Positions 7,747-17,138 are shown, counted from the stretch's first letter. The stretch is 64,000 nt of DNA from JASLEW01 sp035544895 (GCA_035544895.1 DASZZM010000049.1:62001-126000); one strand, 5' to 3'. Program-made: numbers and translations. The notes: generated by a model not told the origin, from the letters alone.

Positions 7747-8703
7747 ATGAAGGCGGCGGTGATCGATGGCTATGGCGGCGTCGAGCGGCTCGAGGTCCGC
7801 GAGGTGCCGCGCCCGCGGCCGGGGAGCGGGCAGCTCCTGGTGCGGGTGCGGGCGGCGAGCGTCAACCCGATCGACTGGAAGATCCGCAGCGGCCGGCTGC
7901 GCTTCCTCAAGCGGGCGTCCTTCCCGGTCGTCCTCGGCTTCGACGTCGCCGGCGAGGTCGCGGAGCTCGGACCGGAGGCGCACCGCTTTGCCCCGGGCGA
8001 CGCCGTCTTCGCGTTCCTCGACAGCCGGCTCGGCGGCGCCTATGCCGAATACGCGGTGGTGGGGGAGCAGGCGGTGGCGGCCAAGCCGGAGTCCGTGAGC
8101 TTCGAGGCGGCGGCGGCCCTGCCGGTCGCCGGCCTCACCGCGCTGCAAGGCCTGCGCGACGGGGGCGAGCTGATGGCCGGCGACCGGGTACTGGTCAATG
8201 GCGGCGCGGGCGGCGTCGGCCATCTGGCGGTGCAGCTCGCCGCCGCCCAAGGTGCGCAGGTCTCGGCCGTCGCCGGCCCGCGCAACCAGCAGTTCCTGCG
8301 CCAGCTCGGCGCCGCGCGCACGTTCGATTACGAGCGCGAGGACTTCACCCGCGGCGACGAGACATACGACATCGTCTTCGACGCCATCGGCAATCGCTCG
8401 CTGCGCGAGTGCGACCCGGTGATGGCCGACGACGGCATCTACCTCACCACCCTGCCCGGCCCTGGCATCCTCCTCGAGCTGCTGCGCTCCTCGCTGGCCG
8501 GCCTCTTCGGTCCCACCCGCCTGGCGCGCATCGTCGTCGTCAAGCCGCGCGGCGAGGATCTGGCAACCCTGGCCATCCTGGTCGATCAGGGAAAGCTCCG
8601 GCCTGCCATCGAGCACACCTTCTCCCTCGACGAGATCCGCCAGGCCCACCAGGCCAGCGAGTCCGGCCACACCCGCGGCAAGGTCGTCGTGCGCATCGCC
8701 TGA
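7747..8703 (+). CDS. Zinc-independent alcohol dehydrogenase / quinone oxidoreductase family protein
   Basis: MDR-superfamily reductase of 318 residues. It has a GroES-like N-terminal domain (residues 1-120, VRVRAASVNPIDWKIRSG and PVVLGFDVAGEVAELG) and a Rossmann NADPH domain (NGGAGGVGHLAVQLAAAQGA at about residue 155). The structural and catalytic zinc cysteines of true alcohol dehydrogenases are missing, so it is closest to the quinone oxidoreductase/enoyl reductase branch. The likely reaction is NADPH-dependent reduction of an enone or quinone in the cytoplasm; the substrate cannot be told. It stands alone, divergent from the small basic protein gene. Confidence 0.88.
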   Translation: MKAAVIDGYGGVERLEVREVPRPRPGSGQLLVRVRAASVNPIDWKIRSGRLRFLKRASFPVVLGFDVAGEVAELGPEAHRFAPGDAVFAFLDSRLGGAYAEYAVVGEQAVAAKPESVSFEAAAALPVAGLTALQGLRDGGELMAGDRVLVNGGAGGVGHLAVQLAAAQGAQVSAVAGPRNQQFLRQLGAARTFDYEREDFTRGDETYDIVFDAIGNRSLRECDPVMADDGIYLTTLPGPGILLELLRSSLAGLFGPTRLARIVVVKPRGEDLATLAILVDQGKLRPAIEHTFSLDEIRQAHQASESGHTRGKVVVRIA

Positions 8704-8761
8704 GACGGCCCGTCTACTTCATCTGAAAGCTCTTGTCCCTGCAGCTCTGAGCGCTTCGACC

Positions 8762-8941
8762 TTGGACCTCTTCCTCAGCTACCACCGCGCCGACCGGCAA
8801 GCCGCCGGCACCGTTCGCGAGCTCCTCGCCGCGCGCGCCGTTTCCACCTTCCTCGATTCCGAGAACCTGTCGGCCGGCCTGCCCTGGCCCGCGGCTCTCG
8901 AGGACGCGCTGAGCGGCGCCAAGGGCGTCGTCGTCTTGCTG
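8762..8941 (+). pseudogene. TIR-domain gene fragment
   Basis: About 60 codons, beginning with TTG, read as the first half of a TIR domain: DLFLSYHRADRQAAGTVREL, then STFLDSENLSAGLPWPAALEDAL, then GAKGVVVLL. The similarity stops abruptly at 8941. The same frame runs on to 9193 as unrelated Arg/Pro-rich sequence that would cross into the DUF1501 gene, and I could not find the second half of the domain in any frame. There is no Shine-Dalgarno and no ATG. I read it as a remnant of a TIR effector or receptor. From 8704 to 8761 and from 8942 to 9085 I recognise nothing. Confidence 0.6.
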
Positions 8942-9085
8942 TGGCGAGTCCCGAAGGAATCGACGCCATCGCACGGGCGCTCATCTCGCGACGTTCCGAG
9001 GCAGTGGGGGCGCCTGCCGTCGCCATCGCGTCCCGGTCCGGAGGCCCGAGGCCCCAGCGTCCGCCGACGCGGGCGGTCTCGGTTT

Positions 9086-9129
9086 CCGGGCGCGGGGCGC
9101 CCGGGGGGTTCCGGGCGCGGGACGCCCGG
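9086..9129 (-). terminator. Two tandem hairpins after the DUF1501 gene
   Basis: Two nearly identical palindromes, 9086-9104 and 9111-9129, each with a 7-bp stem CCGGGCG/CGCCCGG around a 5-base loop (one base differs). They lie four or more bases after the DUF1501 stop on the minus strand. There is no T tract. They probably act as a transcription block or 3' RNA stabiliser. Confidence 0.55.
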
Positions 9130-9132
9130 GGG

Positions 9133-10392
9133 TCAGGAGGCGGGCTGCACGAGGCCCAGGAAGCTCGGCGCCTGGAAGCCCGGGAAGACCTGATCGAGCT
9201 GCGGGTTGACCAGCCGCTGGCTGACGATCTCGGCGAGCACGGTGCGGAAATCGGTCGTCACCTGCAAGTCCCCCGGGCTGGCGAGCTGGGCCGGCGCGAG
9301 CCCCGGCCAGGTGCCGTAGACCTTGCCGCCGTTGACACCGCCGCCGAGCACGAACATCGAGTTGCCGTGCCCGTGGTCGGTGCCCCCCGAGGCGTTCTCC
9401 AGCAGCCGGCGGCCGAACTCGCTCATGGTCACCACGGTGATGTGGCTCATCTGGTCCGCCATGTCGGTGTAGAAGGCGTTGAGGCCGGCAGCCAGGTCGG
9501 CCAGCACCCGCGCCATCGCGCCGGTCGCCCCGCCCTCGGCAAAGTGGGTGTCCCAGCCGCCGATGTCGAGGCAGGCGACCTCCAGCCCCAGGTTGGCGCG
9601 GATGAGCTGCGCCACCTGCGCGAGAGCCTTGCCGAAGGTGGAAGCAGGGTACTTGGCGCCATGCTGTGGCTGGTAGGTGCCGGCGTTGGCGGCGGCCAGT
9701 GTGGTGATGGCGTCGAGCGTCTCCTGCGCGTGGGCGGCGAGGAAAGAGCTGTCCCCGTAGAGCAGGCTCAAAGTCGGCTGAAAGCTCGGGATGCTCGTCG
9801 CCTTGCCCTTGAGGTGGAAGTCGGCGATCGATTGCAGGGCCGTCGCCGGCACCTGGCCGCGCAGCGCGGTCTGCAGCAGCGTCCCGATGCCCACGGCGCG
9901 AAACGCCGAGGTGTTGGTCGCGCCGGCGGCGTCGAGGCTCGCCAGGTGGCGGTTGATCCAACCAGTGCCGATCGTCTTGCTGCCCGGCGTGCCCCGCTCC
10001 ATGAAGTCTTGCGCCTCGAAGTGGGAGTGGGAGGGATCGGGGGAGCCGACCGCGTGGATCGGCGCCAGGACCTTCTGGTCGTAGAGCTCCTTGAGCGGCG
10101 CCAGCGCCGGATGCAGGCCGAAGAAGCCATCCAGGTCGATGGCGGCGCCGGTGACGCCGGCCGCCGGCTGGTGGATGGCGATGGTGGGCCGCTTGTCGTA
10201 ATAGGCGTTGTCGCCCACCGGCACGACGGTGTTGAGGCCGTCGGCGGCGCCGCGCTGGAAGACGCAGACCAGGGTGTCGCGCCGTGCCGTGATGCGGGCG
10301 GCGGAGGAGGCGAAGGCCAGGCGCGGGAACCAGGCGGGCAGCGACAGGCCCCCAAGTGCCCGGAGGAAGCTGCGGCGGTTGAAGTGTCTCAT
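9133..10392 (-). CDS. DUF1501 family exported protein
   Basis: Protein of 419 residues with a twin-arginine signal (NRRSFLRALGG) followed by a sulfatase/alkaline-phosphatase-like DUF1501 fold. Landmarks are LVCVFQRGAADGLNTVVP, DPSHSHFEAQDFMERG, VACLDIGGWDTHFAEGG, TVVTMSEFGRRLLEN and GTDHGHGNSMFVLGGG, which match the family core. It is exported folded to the periplasm or cell surface; the biochemical activity of DUF1501 proteins is not settled. It follows the DUF1800 gene by 39 bases on the same strand, a pairing common in Planctomycetota and Acidobacteriota, so the two products probably work together. Tandem hairpins follow the stop. Confidence 0.92.
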   Translation of the reverse strand: MRHFNRRSFLRALGGLSLPAWFPRLAFASSAARITARRDTLVCVFQRGAADGLNTVVPVGDNAYYDKRPTIAIHQPAAGVTGAAIDLDGFFGLHPALAPLKELYDQKVLAPIHAVGSPDPSHSHFEAQDFMERGTPGSKTIGTGWINRHLASLDAAGATNTSAFRAVGIGTLLQTALRGQVPATALQSIADFHLKGKATSIPSFQPTLSLLYGDSSFLAAHAQETLDAITTLAAANAGTYQPQHGAKYPASTFGKALAQVAQLIRANLGLEVACLDIGGWDTHFAEGGATGAMARVLADLAAGLNAFYTDMADQMSHITVVTMSEFGRRLLENASGGTDHGHGNSMFVLGGGVNGGKVYGTWPGLAPAQLASPGDLQVTTDFRTVLAEIVSQRLVNPQLDQVFPGFQAPSFLGLVQPAS

Positions 10393-10431
10393 GGCTCGGG
10401 CTCTCCTATGATCGGCGACGGGGCCGGGACG

Positions 10432-11976
10432 TCAGCGCCACTGGAAATACGGCGAATCGAGGATGAGCGAAACCAGGCCGGGGAGGTTGGTCTTGACCTG
10501 CTGCGCCGGCAGCGGCGCGCGGTTCGGGAGGTCGCCCGCCATGAAGCGAACCAGGAGCTGCCGATGGGCGGGGAGCAGCGGGCGCGCCAGGAGCCTTGCG
10601 GTGAGCTGGTCGACGAGGTGCGCCGCCGATGGCGAGGAGCCGACGCTGAAGTCCGCGGTGACTCCCTTCAGGGCGTTGGCGCCCAGGGCCAGGCCGAGGT
10701 TCCAGCGGTTGAGCATGGCGTTGGTGTTGACCCAGGCGGCGTTGGCGTCGGGATAGCCGTTGGGCGGGATCCAGTTGAACGGCAGCTGGCCCATGAGGAC
10801 CAGGGCGCCGGCCAGCGAGGCGAGCCCGTCGCCGTTGACCTGGGCGTCGAGGGCGCGCACCGCGGCGCCGACCACCTCGAACGGCCGCCGCAGCTTCTGG
10901 TCGGCCGCGTTCCTGAGCTCGTCCGAGGTGAGGATCGTGCGCATCACCTCGCGGATGTCGCCCTGGGTGCCGTTGAACGTCGCGGCCGCGGCGTCGATGA
11001 GCGACTGCGGCGGGGTGTCGGAGACGAAACGCACGCACAGCTTGGTGACGACGTGTACGGCGGTGGACGGATGGGAGGCGGTGATCTCGAGCACCCGCTG
11101 GCCGTGGCCGACGCCGAGCCCCGCGGGGATCTGCTGGCCGAGCACGTTGCGCGCGCCGTTGTCGTGCGTGGCCGGGTTGAAGGTGAACCGCCCCGCGTTG
11201 GCGCCTTTCCCCAGGACCGTCCAGCCGGTGAAGGCGCGCGCCACCTCCTGGACGTCTTGCTGCGTGTAGCCGCCGTTGACCCCCAGGGTGTGCAGCTCCA
11301 GCATCTCGCGCGCGTAGTTCTCGTTGGGGCCGGCCTTGGTGTTGTGGGCGTTGTCCAGGTACACCAGCATCGCCGGGCTGGCGGCCGAAGCGCTCAGCAG
11401 GTCGCCGAAGTTGCCCAGGGCATGGCGGCGGATGACCTCCCGGTCGTCCACCGTCTTCAGCCAGAAGTCCTCTTTCTCGTAGTGGTAGATGTTGAAGTGG
11501 TTGGTCCAGAAATCCACCATCAGCTCGTAGAGCTGGCGCCGGCTGTAGAGGGCGCGGTACAAGGTCGCTCCGGCCAGCGCGCCGGTCACCACCTGCTTGT
11601 CGAGGGTCAGCAGCCGGCTGGGGCGCATGAACAGGGTGGGGAAGTCCGCCGCCAGCACGGCGTCCACCTCGGAGTCGTCGATCAGCTCGGGGTTGAGCTG
11701 CTCGTCGACGAAGCCGGCAAAGCCGAGCCCGCGGGCGCGGTCGAGATCGGAGGGGCGGAGGCCGAAGGTGATGCGGTTGACCAGGTATACGATCGGGTCC
11801 GGCGGCGGCAGCCCGGAACCCTGGGCGGGCGCGGCGGCCTGCCAGTCGACCAGCGGGCGGTCGGACCGGGCGGTGGCGAACAGCGGCTCGTGGGCCAGCT
11901 CGGCGAGGGCGCCCGCCATGGCCACGCCGGCGCCCGTGGCGAACAGGTTCCTGCGACTCAAGAGGGTGTCGGGCAC
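10432..11976 (-). CDS. DUF1800 family exported protein
   Basis: Protein of 514 residues. DUF1800 landmarks are YLVNRITFGLRPSDLDRARG, YELMVDFWTNHFNIY, ENYAREMLELHTLGVNGGYT, DVQEVARAFTGWTV and a C-terminal PNGYPDANAAWVNTNAMLNR. The N-terminus (LSRRNLFATGAGVAMAG) looks like a Tat signal. I place the start at the GTG at 11976 because AAGGAGG sits six bases upstream. An ATG at 12072 is in frame but gives a non-signal leader. It heads a two-gene operon with DUF1501. Function is unknown beyond export and the conserved partnership. Confidence 0.9.
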   Translation of the reverse strand: MPDTLLSRRNLFATGAGVAMAGALAELAHEPLFATARSDRPLVDWQAAAPAQGSGLPPPDPIVYLVNRITFGLRPSDLDRARGLGFAGFVDEQLNPELIDDSEVDAVLAADFPTLFMRPSRLLTLDKQVVTGALAGATLYRALYSRRQLYELMVDFWTNHFNIYHYEKEDFWLKTVDDREVIRRHALGNFGDLLSASAASPAMLVYLDNAHNTKAGPNENYAREMLELHTLGVNGGYTQQDVQEVARAFTGWTVLGKGANAGRFTFNPATHDNGARNVLGQQIPAGLGVGHGQRVLEITASHPSTAVHVVTKLCVRFVSDTPPQSLIDAAAATFNGTQGDIREVMRTILTSDELRNAADQKLRRPFEVVGAAVRALDAQVNGDGLASLAGALVLMGQLPFNWIPPNGYPDANAAWVNTNAMLNRWNLGLALGANALKGVTADFSVGSSPSAAHLVDQLTARLLARPLLPAHRQLLVRFMAGDLPNRAPLPAQQVKTNLPGLVSLILDSPYFQWR

Positions 11977-12105
11977 TTTATGCCTCCTTGCGCATGCGGC
12001 TATCTTCGCTATGAAACCCCGGATCAGGACGTTTCTTGCGGCCGAGCATACAGGACCCTTGCCCCGGGCCAAAACCTCGCGGCGGTGCCTGCGTAGTCAC
12101 CTCTG

Positions 12106-14367
12106 ATGAAGATCCGCACCCAGCTCATCCTTGCCTTCCTCCTGTTGTCGGTCGTTCCCATGACCGGCATCGTCCTGTACTCCTACCTCGCCTCCCAGCG
12201 CGCCTTGCGCAACGCCGTGAAGGCCGACTCGGAGCTGCTGGCCCACGAGATGAGCGCCCGGATGACGTCCATCAAGGAAGAGCTCGGGCGCGGCGTCGAG
12301 AGGCTTGGCCGGCTGCCCTTCCCTTCCATGCTCGAGGAGGAGAAAAACACCAGGACGGCGAGCGCCGGCAAGGCGCCCGATCCCTTGCTCGGCAGGGTGC
12401 TCGGCGCCATGGGCGATGCCGCGCCGCTGGTAGCCGCGATCGAATTCCACCCGGCCCTGGGTCACCCGGCGGCTTCCACGGCTCCGCCTGCCGCCCCTCC
12501 CGCTCCCCCCTCTGCGCCTGGCGCCCCCGACAAGAAGGTCGTGATCCGGATGGACCGGTTGATGCAGGGCCTCGCCCAGGCCAGAGGGATGACGCCGGAA
12601 GCCCGCGGCGAGATCGAAAGGCATGTCAACGAGGAGCTGCACAAGTCGATGGCGATGGCCGCGTCGGCGGTGCGCCAGGCGCACCGGATGGCTGCCACGC
12701 GGGGAGGCAGGGCGCCTGGCGGGCACGGCACGGCCGGCCAGGAGCAGGGCCGCACCCCCGACCAGCAGGCCGAAACGCTCGACCGGCAGGCCGAAGCCCT
12801 CGACAGGATGGGCGAAGAGGCCGGTCGTCTCGCGGACGGCGCGCCGCTGGCCGGACGGGGGGCCGAGGAGCGTAAGCGCCAGCTGCACGAGCAGGCCCGC
12901 CTGCGCGAAGAGCGCATCCGCCTGGCCGAGGAGAGCCGGCGGGTGGCGGCCGAGGCGCGGCGGGAGCGCGACGCGGCGCTCCTGCTCGGGCGCGATTTCG
13001 CGGCGCCGGTCAGGGTCGACGGCGAGGTCGTCGGCCAGCTCACCTGCGAGGTGAAGAGCCGCGAGGTGCTGCGCCGCGTCCTGGCGCGGACCCGCCACGA
13101 CGCCGGCGAGGTGCCCTTCGCGGTCGATTCGCAGGGGACCCTATACACCGTCGAAGAGGCCGACCGCGCGCGGCTGGCGGGGCTGCCGCTGACCGGCACC
13201 GCCTTCCCGGCCGCCCCCGCCGGGCAACCGCCGGCGGCCAAGGGCCGCGACTGGGTGGTCGTCACTTCCAAGGACTTCGAGAGCGGCCTGACCTTCGGCA
13301 TCGCCCGGCCGATCGGCCGCTCCCTCCAGGAGGTGCGCCACACCGCCGCCCGCAACTTCGGCTATGGCCTGGGCATGATCGCGCTGGCGCTGCTCGGCAT
13401 CCTTCCTCTGTCGGCGCGCATGACGCGCAGCCTCGACACGGTGATGGCCGGCGCACAGCGGATCGCGCGCGGCGACCTCGAGACCCGGGTCCCGGTGACC
13501 TCGGGCAGCGAGCTCGGCCACCTTGCCCTGGCTTTCAACAGCATGGCCCACGACCTGCGCGAGAACCAGCAGCGCCTCGTCGAGCGCGAGCTCGAGCAGC
13601 GCCTGCTCCAGACCGAGTACGACCGCAAGACGGCGGAGCTGGAGGAGGCGCGCAGCTTCCAGCTCTCGCTGCTGCCCAAGGTGCTGCCGGTGCATCCTTC
13701 CTTCGAGCTCGCGGTGGCGATGAAGACCGCGACCGAGGTCGGCGGCGACTACTACGACTTCCACCTTCGCGCGGGCGGCCTGCTCACGGTGGCGGTCGGC
13801 GACGCCACGGGCCACGGCGCGGTCGCTGGCACCATGGTCACGGTAATCAAGAGCCTGGTGTCGAGCTACACCGGCGAAGGCAGCTTGAACGGCTTCCTGG
13901 GCGGCACGGCCTCGGCAATCCGGCGCATGGACCTCGGGCGAATGGCCATGGCCCTGCTGCTGGCGCGCCTCGAGCCCGGCGCTTTGACCGTGGCGTCGGC
14001 CGGCATGCCTCCGGTCCTGGTCTATCACCGGCGCTCGCGCGAGGTCGAAGAGATCGCGCTGCCGGGCCTGCCGCTCGGCGCCCCGCTGATCGGCCGGACG
14101 GAGGGGTCCGCGCTCTACCAGGAGCGGCGCGTGCCCGTCGCTCCCGGCGACGCGATCCTGCTGATGAGCGATGGCTTTCCCGAGCTGGTCAACAGCGCCG
14201 GCGAGCCCCTGGGCTACGCCCAGGTCCGCGCCGCCTTCGCGGCCTCGGCCGAAAAGCCGCCCGACGCCCTCATCGCCGATCTCTCCGCCGTCGCCGAAGC
14301 CTGGACCGGCGGGCAGCCGCCGCAAGACGACGTGACGTTCGTTGCCCTGCTGGTGCGGGAGGCTTGA
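12106..14367 (+). CDS. HAMP-domain SpoIIE/RsbU-type serine phosphatase
   Basis: Membrane-bound PP2C-like phosphatase of 753 residues. It has an N-terminal transmembrane helix (residues 7-28), a long extracytoplasmic region rich in Ala, Pro, Arg and Glu with probable coiled coil (residues 110-300), a second membrane segment near 415-437, a HAMP linker (about 437-490, ARGDLETRVPV), a short coiled coil, and a SpoIIE domain (about 515-750) with EVGGDYYDF, VAVGDATGHGAVAGTMV, LLMSDGFPELVN and PQDDVTFVAL holding the metal-binding aspartates. It would dephosphorylate an anti-anti-sigma-type protein in a partner-switching circuit in response to an envelope signal. No STAS or anti-sigma partner is adjacent. 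No clear Shine-Dalgarno is seen. Confidence 0.9.
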   Translation: MKIRTQLILAFLLLSVVPMTGIVLYSYLASQRALRNAVKADSELLAHEMSARMTSIKEELGRGVERLGRLPFPSMLEEEKNTRTASAGKAPDPLLGRVLGAMGDAAPLVAAIEFHPALGHPAASTAPPAAPPAPPSAPGAPDKKVVIRMDRLMQGLAQARGMTPEARGEIERHVNEELHKSMAMAASAVRQAHRMAATRGGRAPGGHGTAGQEQGRTPDQQAETLDRQAEALDRMGEEAGRLADGAPLAGRGAEERKRQLHEQARLREERIRLAEESRRVAAEARRERDAALLLGRDFAAPVRVDGEVVGQLTCEVKSREVLRRVLARTRHDAGEVPFAVDSQGTLYTVEEADRARLAGLPLTGTAFPAAPAGQPPAAKGRDWVVVTSKDFESGLTFGIARPIGRSLQEVRHTAARNFGYGLGMIALALLGILPLSARMTRSLDTVMAGAQRIARGDLETRVPVTSGSELGHLALAFNSMAHDLRENQQRLVERELEQRLLQTEYDRKTAELEEARSFQLSLLPKVLPVHPSFELAVAMKTATEVGGDYYDFHLRAGGLLTVAVGDATGHGAVAGTMVTVIKSLVSSYTGEGSLNGFLGGTASAIRRMDLGRMAMALLLARLEPGALTVASAGMPPVLVYHRRSREVEEIALPGLPLGAPLIGRTEGSALYQERRVPVAPGDAILLMSDGFPELVNSAGEPLGYAQVRAAFAASAEKPPDALIADLSAVAEAWTGGQPPQDDVTFVALLVREA

Positions 14368-14372
14368 TCGAT

Positions 14373-15701
14373 CTAGTGGGGCGGCACGGAATGGCTCGCG
14401 GCGCAGGCGTCGTCGAGCCGGTAGGCGTCCAGGGCGACGGCGAAGTGGCCGTTGGACGATTGGGTCGAGATCACCCATGCCTGCGCGGCACGCGGGTCGG
14501 CCGGCGGGTTGCTGCCGGCCGCGTCGACCGCCAGGTTGAGATTGAGGTAGAGCCAGCCGAAGTTGAAGGGCACGGGGAGGGATGAGCTCCCTACCTGCGT
14601 TCGCTGCGCCGCCGCCGGAAAAGGTGTCTTGATCGGAATGGGAGGACACTGCTCGGGCAGGGCTTCAGAGCCGAGCGGGCAAGGAGAGATCACGGCCGGG
14701 TGCTCCTGCTCGTCGAAGATCACGAATCCTTCCTGGGCCAGCGGATACCACGGCACGCGGTTCGTCGCCAGCGGGCAGGCAAAGGGCGCCTGGGCGACCT
14801 TCGGGTCGCGCCAGACCACGAAGCTGGTCCCGCCTTTGAAGACTCCGCCGAGAAGGAACTGCGCCGCGAAGCTGGTGGCCAGGGGCTCGCGGCCATTGAC
14901 TCCGGTCCAGCCGTCGTAGCGGCCATAGAAGCTGTACCTGCCCGGCGTCGCGACCGCGGGATCGGTCTGGTCCGCCTCGATCGCCACCATTTCGGACCCC
15001 TGGGCGAAGTTCTGCGTGGTATTGACGATGTACCAGGCTCCCCAGAGGACGTTCTGGTCGGTGACGTCGCCGCCCCGGTTCGGGGCGAAATAGCCGAGCT
15101 CTCCCGGGAAGCGGGTGGTGCAGTTGTTGACCGTGTCGGCGGTGATGTAGCCGCGGGCGACATTGTCGCCGAAGCCCTGGGCCGCGCAGAGGTTGCCGAA
15201 AAGCGGCGACGGCCTGCCGATCAGGGAGCTCTGCAGGTGGCTGAGGAAGGACGGCGACAGGGGCTTGGGCGGTAGCTGGTCGTCGCAGCTGCGAAAGTCG
15301 ATGTCCTGGGAGAGCGGGCCTTGCGGGCTGATCGTGTCGTTCGGGTCTTGCCCGGCCGACGCCGTCTGCGGCAGGTTGCCGTTGACGATGACGTCGCGCA
15401 GGTTGATGGTCTGCACGTCGTAGCCCGTCAAGTAGACGTTGAAGCTCAAGACCGGGACCGCGAGGTCCGACCAGATGACGACGTGGACGAGGACCGCGGT
15501 TGCCGAGGCGTTGTTCACCGAGAAGAGCGTGGTCAGGCCATTCGGATGGTTGAGGTCCACCTCGAAGTACGGCAGCAGGAGCGTGGCGGCGGGCACCGTG
15601 TCCGTCCGGCATAAGGCGGCGGATGCCAGTCCGGCGACAGCCGGCAGCGCCAGCACCGCCAGGAGGAGAGCCCGGCCGAGAGGATCACGACGGGGGTGCA
15701 T
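14373..15701 (-). CDS. Secreted protein of unknown function, paralogue B
   Basis: Protein of 442 residues with a signal peptide (ALLLAVLALPAVAGLASA). I do not recognise a named domain. It is closely similar along its whole length to the product of the next gene upstream, sharing DTVPAATLLLPYFE, VLSFNVYLTGYDVQ, RDVIVNG, GGDVTDQNVLWGAWYIVNTT and QEGFVIFDEQEHP. Conserved cysteines (ALCRTD, DFRSCDDQ, VNNCTT, PFACP) suggest disulfides in an exported protein. The ATG at 15701 follows the upstream stop by 20 bases, so both are one transcript. It ends 5 bases from the convergent SpoIIE gene. The look is a beta-rich surface or secreted protein. Confidence 0.75.
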   Translation of the reverse strand: MHPRRDPLGRALLLAVLALPAVAGLASAALCRTDTVPAATLLLPYFEVDLNHPNGLTTLFSVNNASATAVLVHVVIWSDLAVPVLSFNVYLTGYDVQTINLRDVIVNGNLPQTASAGQDPNDTISPQGPLSQDIDFRSCDDQLPPKPLSPSFLSHLQSSLIGRPSPLFGNLCAAQGFGDNVARGYITADTVNNCTTRFPGELGYFAPNRGGDVTDQNVLWGAWYIVNTTQNFAQGSEMVAIEADQTDPAVATPGRYSFYGRYDGWTGVNGREPLATSFAAQFLLGGVFKGGTSFVVWRDPKVAQAPFACPLATNRVPWYPLAQEGFVIFDEQEHPAVISPCPLGSEALPEQCPPIPIKTPFPAAAQRTQVGSSSLPVPFNFGWLYLNLNLAVDAAGSNPPADPRAAQAWVISTQSSNGHFAVALDAYRLDDACAASHSVPPH

Positions 15702-15721
15702 GGCCTGACGCACGCGCGACC

Positions 15722-17032
15722 TCAGGGAGTTAAGTGGTTGGCGTCGCATGCGCTGTCCAGCCGGGCGGCATCGAGCGCCACGGCAAAATGGCCGTTGGAA
15801 GTCTGGACGGCGATCACCCAGGCTTGCGCGGCGCGCGGGTCGGCCGGCGGATTGCTTCCGGCCGCGTCGACCGCCCCGTTGAGGTCGAAGTAGAGCCAGC
15901 CGAAGTTGAGGGGGATCGGCAGAGAGGCGGTCCCTACCTGGGCTCTCTGTGTTGCCGCGGGAAAGAATGCCGGGATCGTCTGTGAGACGAGGCCCCCGAA
16001 AGGGTGCTCCTGCTCGTCGAAGATGACGAAGCCTTCCTGGCTCAGCGGATACCATGCCGGCCTGAGATTCAGCGCCGCCGGGCAGGGAAACGCCGCCTGC
16101 GCCAGCTTCGGGTCGCGCCAGACCAGGAAGCTCGTCCCGCCGTTGAAGGCGCCGCCGAGGAAGAACTGCGCCGCGAAGGTGGTGGCCAGGGGCTCGCGGC
16201 CATCCGTACCCGTCCAGCCGTCGTAGCGGCCATAGAAAGAGTATTTGCCCTTCGCCGCGACCGCCGGGTTGGTCTCGTCCGCCTCGATTGGCACCATGTC
16301 GGAGGCCTGGGCGAAGTTCTGCGTGGTGTTGACGATGTACCAGGCTCCCCAGAGGACGTTCTGGTCGGTGACGTCGCCGCCTCGGTCCGGCGCGAAGTAG
16401 CCGACGTCTCCGGGGAAGCGAGAGGTGCAGTTGTTGACCGTGTCGACCGTGACGTAGCCCCGGGCGACGTTGTCGCCCAACGCCTGCCCCGCGCAGGCGT
16501 TGCCGAGGAGCGGTGACGCCTTGCCGGTCAGGGCGTTCTGGAGGTGGGCGAGAAAGGAAGACGACAGGGGCTGAGGCGGCAGCTGGCCGTCGCAGCTGCG
16601 AAAATTGATGTCCTGGGAGAAGGCGCCATGCGGACTGATCGTGTCGCTCGGGTCTTGCCCGAGCGACGCCGTCTGCGGCAGGCTGCCGTTGACGATGACG
16701 TCGCGAAGATTGATCGACTGGACGTCGTAGCCCGTGAGGTAGACGTTGAAGCTCAGCACCGGCACGGCGAGGTCGGACCAGATGACGATATGGGTGAGGA
16801 CGGCGCCCGCCGCCGCGTTGTTGATCGAGAAGAGAGTGGTCAGGCCGTTCGGATTGTCGAGGTCGATCTCGAAGTAGGGCAGCAGGAGCGTGGCGGCCGG
16901 CACCGTGTCCGTCTGGCAGAGGGCGGCGGCTGCCGGGCCGGCGAGAGCCGGCAGAGCCAGCACCCAGACGAGAATTGCCCGGCCGAGCCGATCGGGGAGG
17001 GCAAGGCGCCTCGCCCTCGGTGCTATCCCCAT
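15722..17032 (-). CDS. Secreted protein of unknown function, paralogue A
   Basis: Protein of 436 residues with a signal peptide (LVWVLALPALAGPAAA). It is the tandem partner of the gene at 14373-15701, and the pair are obvious recent duplicates. It keeps every shared motif, including ALCQTDTVPAATLLLPYFE and the repeated SNPPADPRAAQAWVI segment near the C-terminus. An alternative GTG at 17083 would add 17 residues; neither start has a strong Shine-Dalgarno. A TTGACA/TAGCAT promoter lies about 100 bases upstream. Function is unknown. Differences between the two are concentrated in the region before the C-terminal third (around GGLVSQTIPAFFPA). Confidence 0.75.
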   Translation of the reverse strand: MGIAPRARRLALPDRLGRAILVWVLALPALAGPAAAALCQTDTVPAATLLLPYFEIDLDNPNGLTTLFSINNAAAGAVLTHIVIWSDLAVPVLSFNVYLTGYDVQSINLRDVIVNGSLPQTASLGQDPSDTISPHGAFSQDINFRSCDGQLPPQPLSSSFLAHLQNALTGKASPLLGNACAGQALGDNVARGYVTVDTVNNCTSRFPGDVGYFAPDRGGDVTDQNVLWGAWYIVNTTQNFAQASDMVPIEADETNPAVAAKGKYSFYGRYDGWTGTDGREPLATTFAAQFFLGGAFNGGTSFLVWRDPKLAQAAFPCPAALNLRPAWYPLSQEGFVIFDEQEHPFGGLVSQTIPAFFPAATQRAQVGTASLPIPLNFGWLYFDLNGAVDAAGSNPPADPRAAQAWVIAVQTSNGHFAVALDAARLDSACDANHLTP

Positions 17033-17138
17033 CCGGACGCTCTCGGCGAAGCCACGCGGTATCGGTCGCACGCTGCCTCCCACCCCGAAGACCAGGAAGT
17101 CGGCCCGGGGACTGGCGAAGAAAATGCTATGGGAGCAA

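Noticed and set aside
8762..9193. Functional TIR anti-phage gene
   Set aside because: The domain is cut in half, has a weak TTG start and continues as unrelated sequence into the neighbouring gene.
8941..12096. Very long open frame on the plus strand opposite DUF1501/DUF1800
   Set aside because: It is the antisense of two clear conserved genes. In about 70% GC DNA stop codons are rare in such frames, and the translation is Arg/Gly-rich with no domain.
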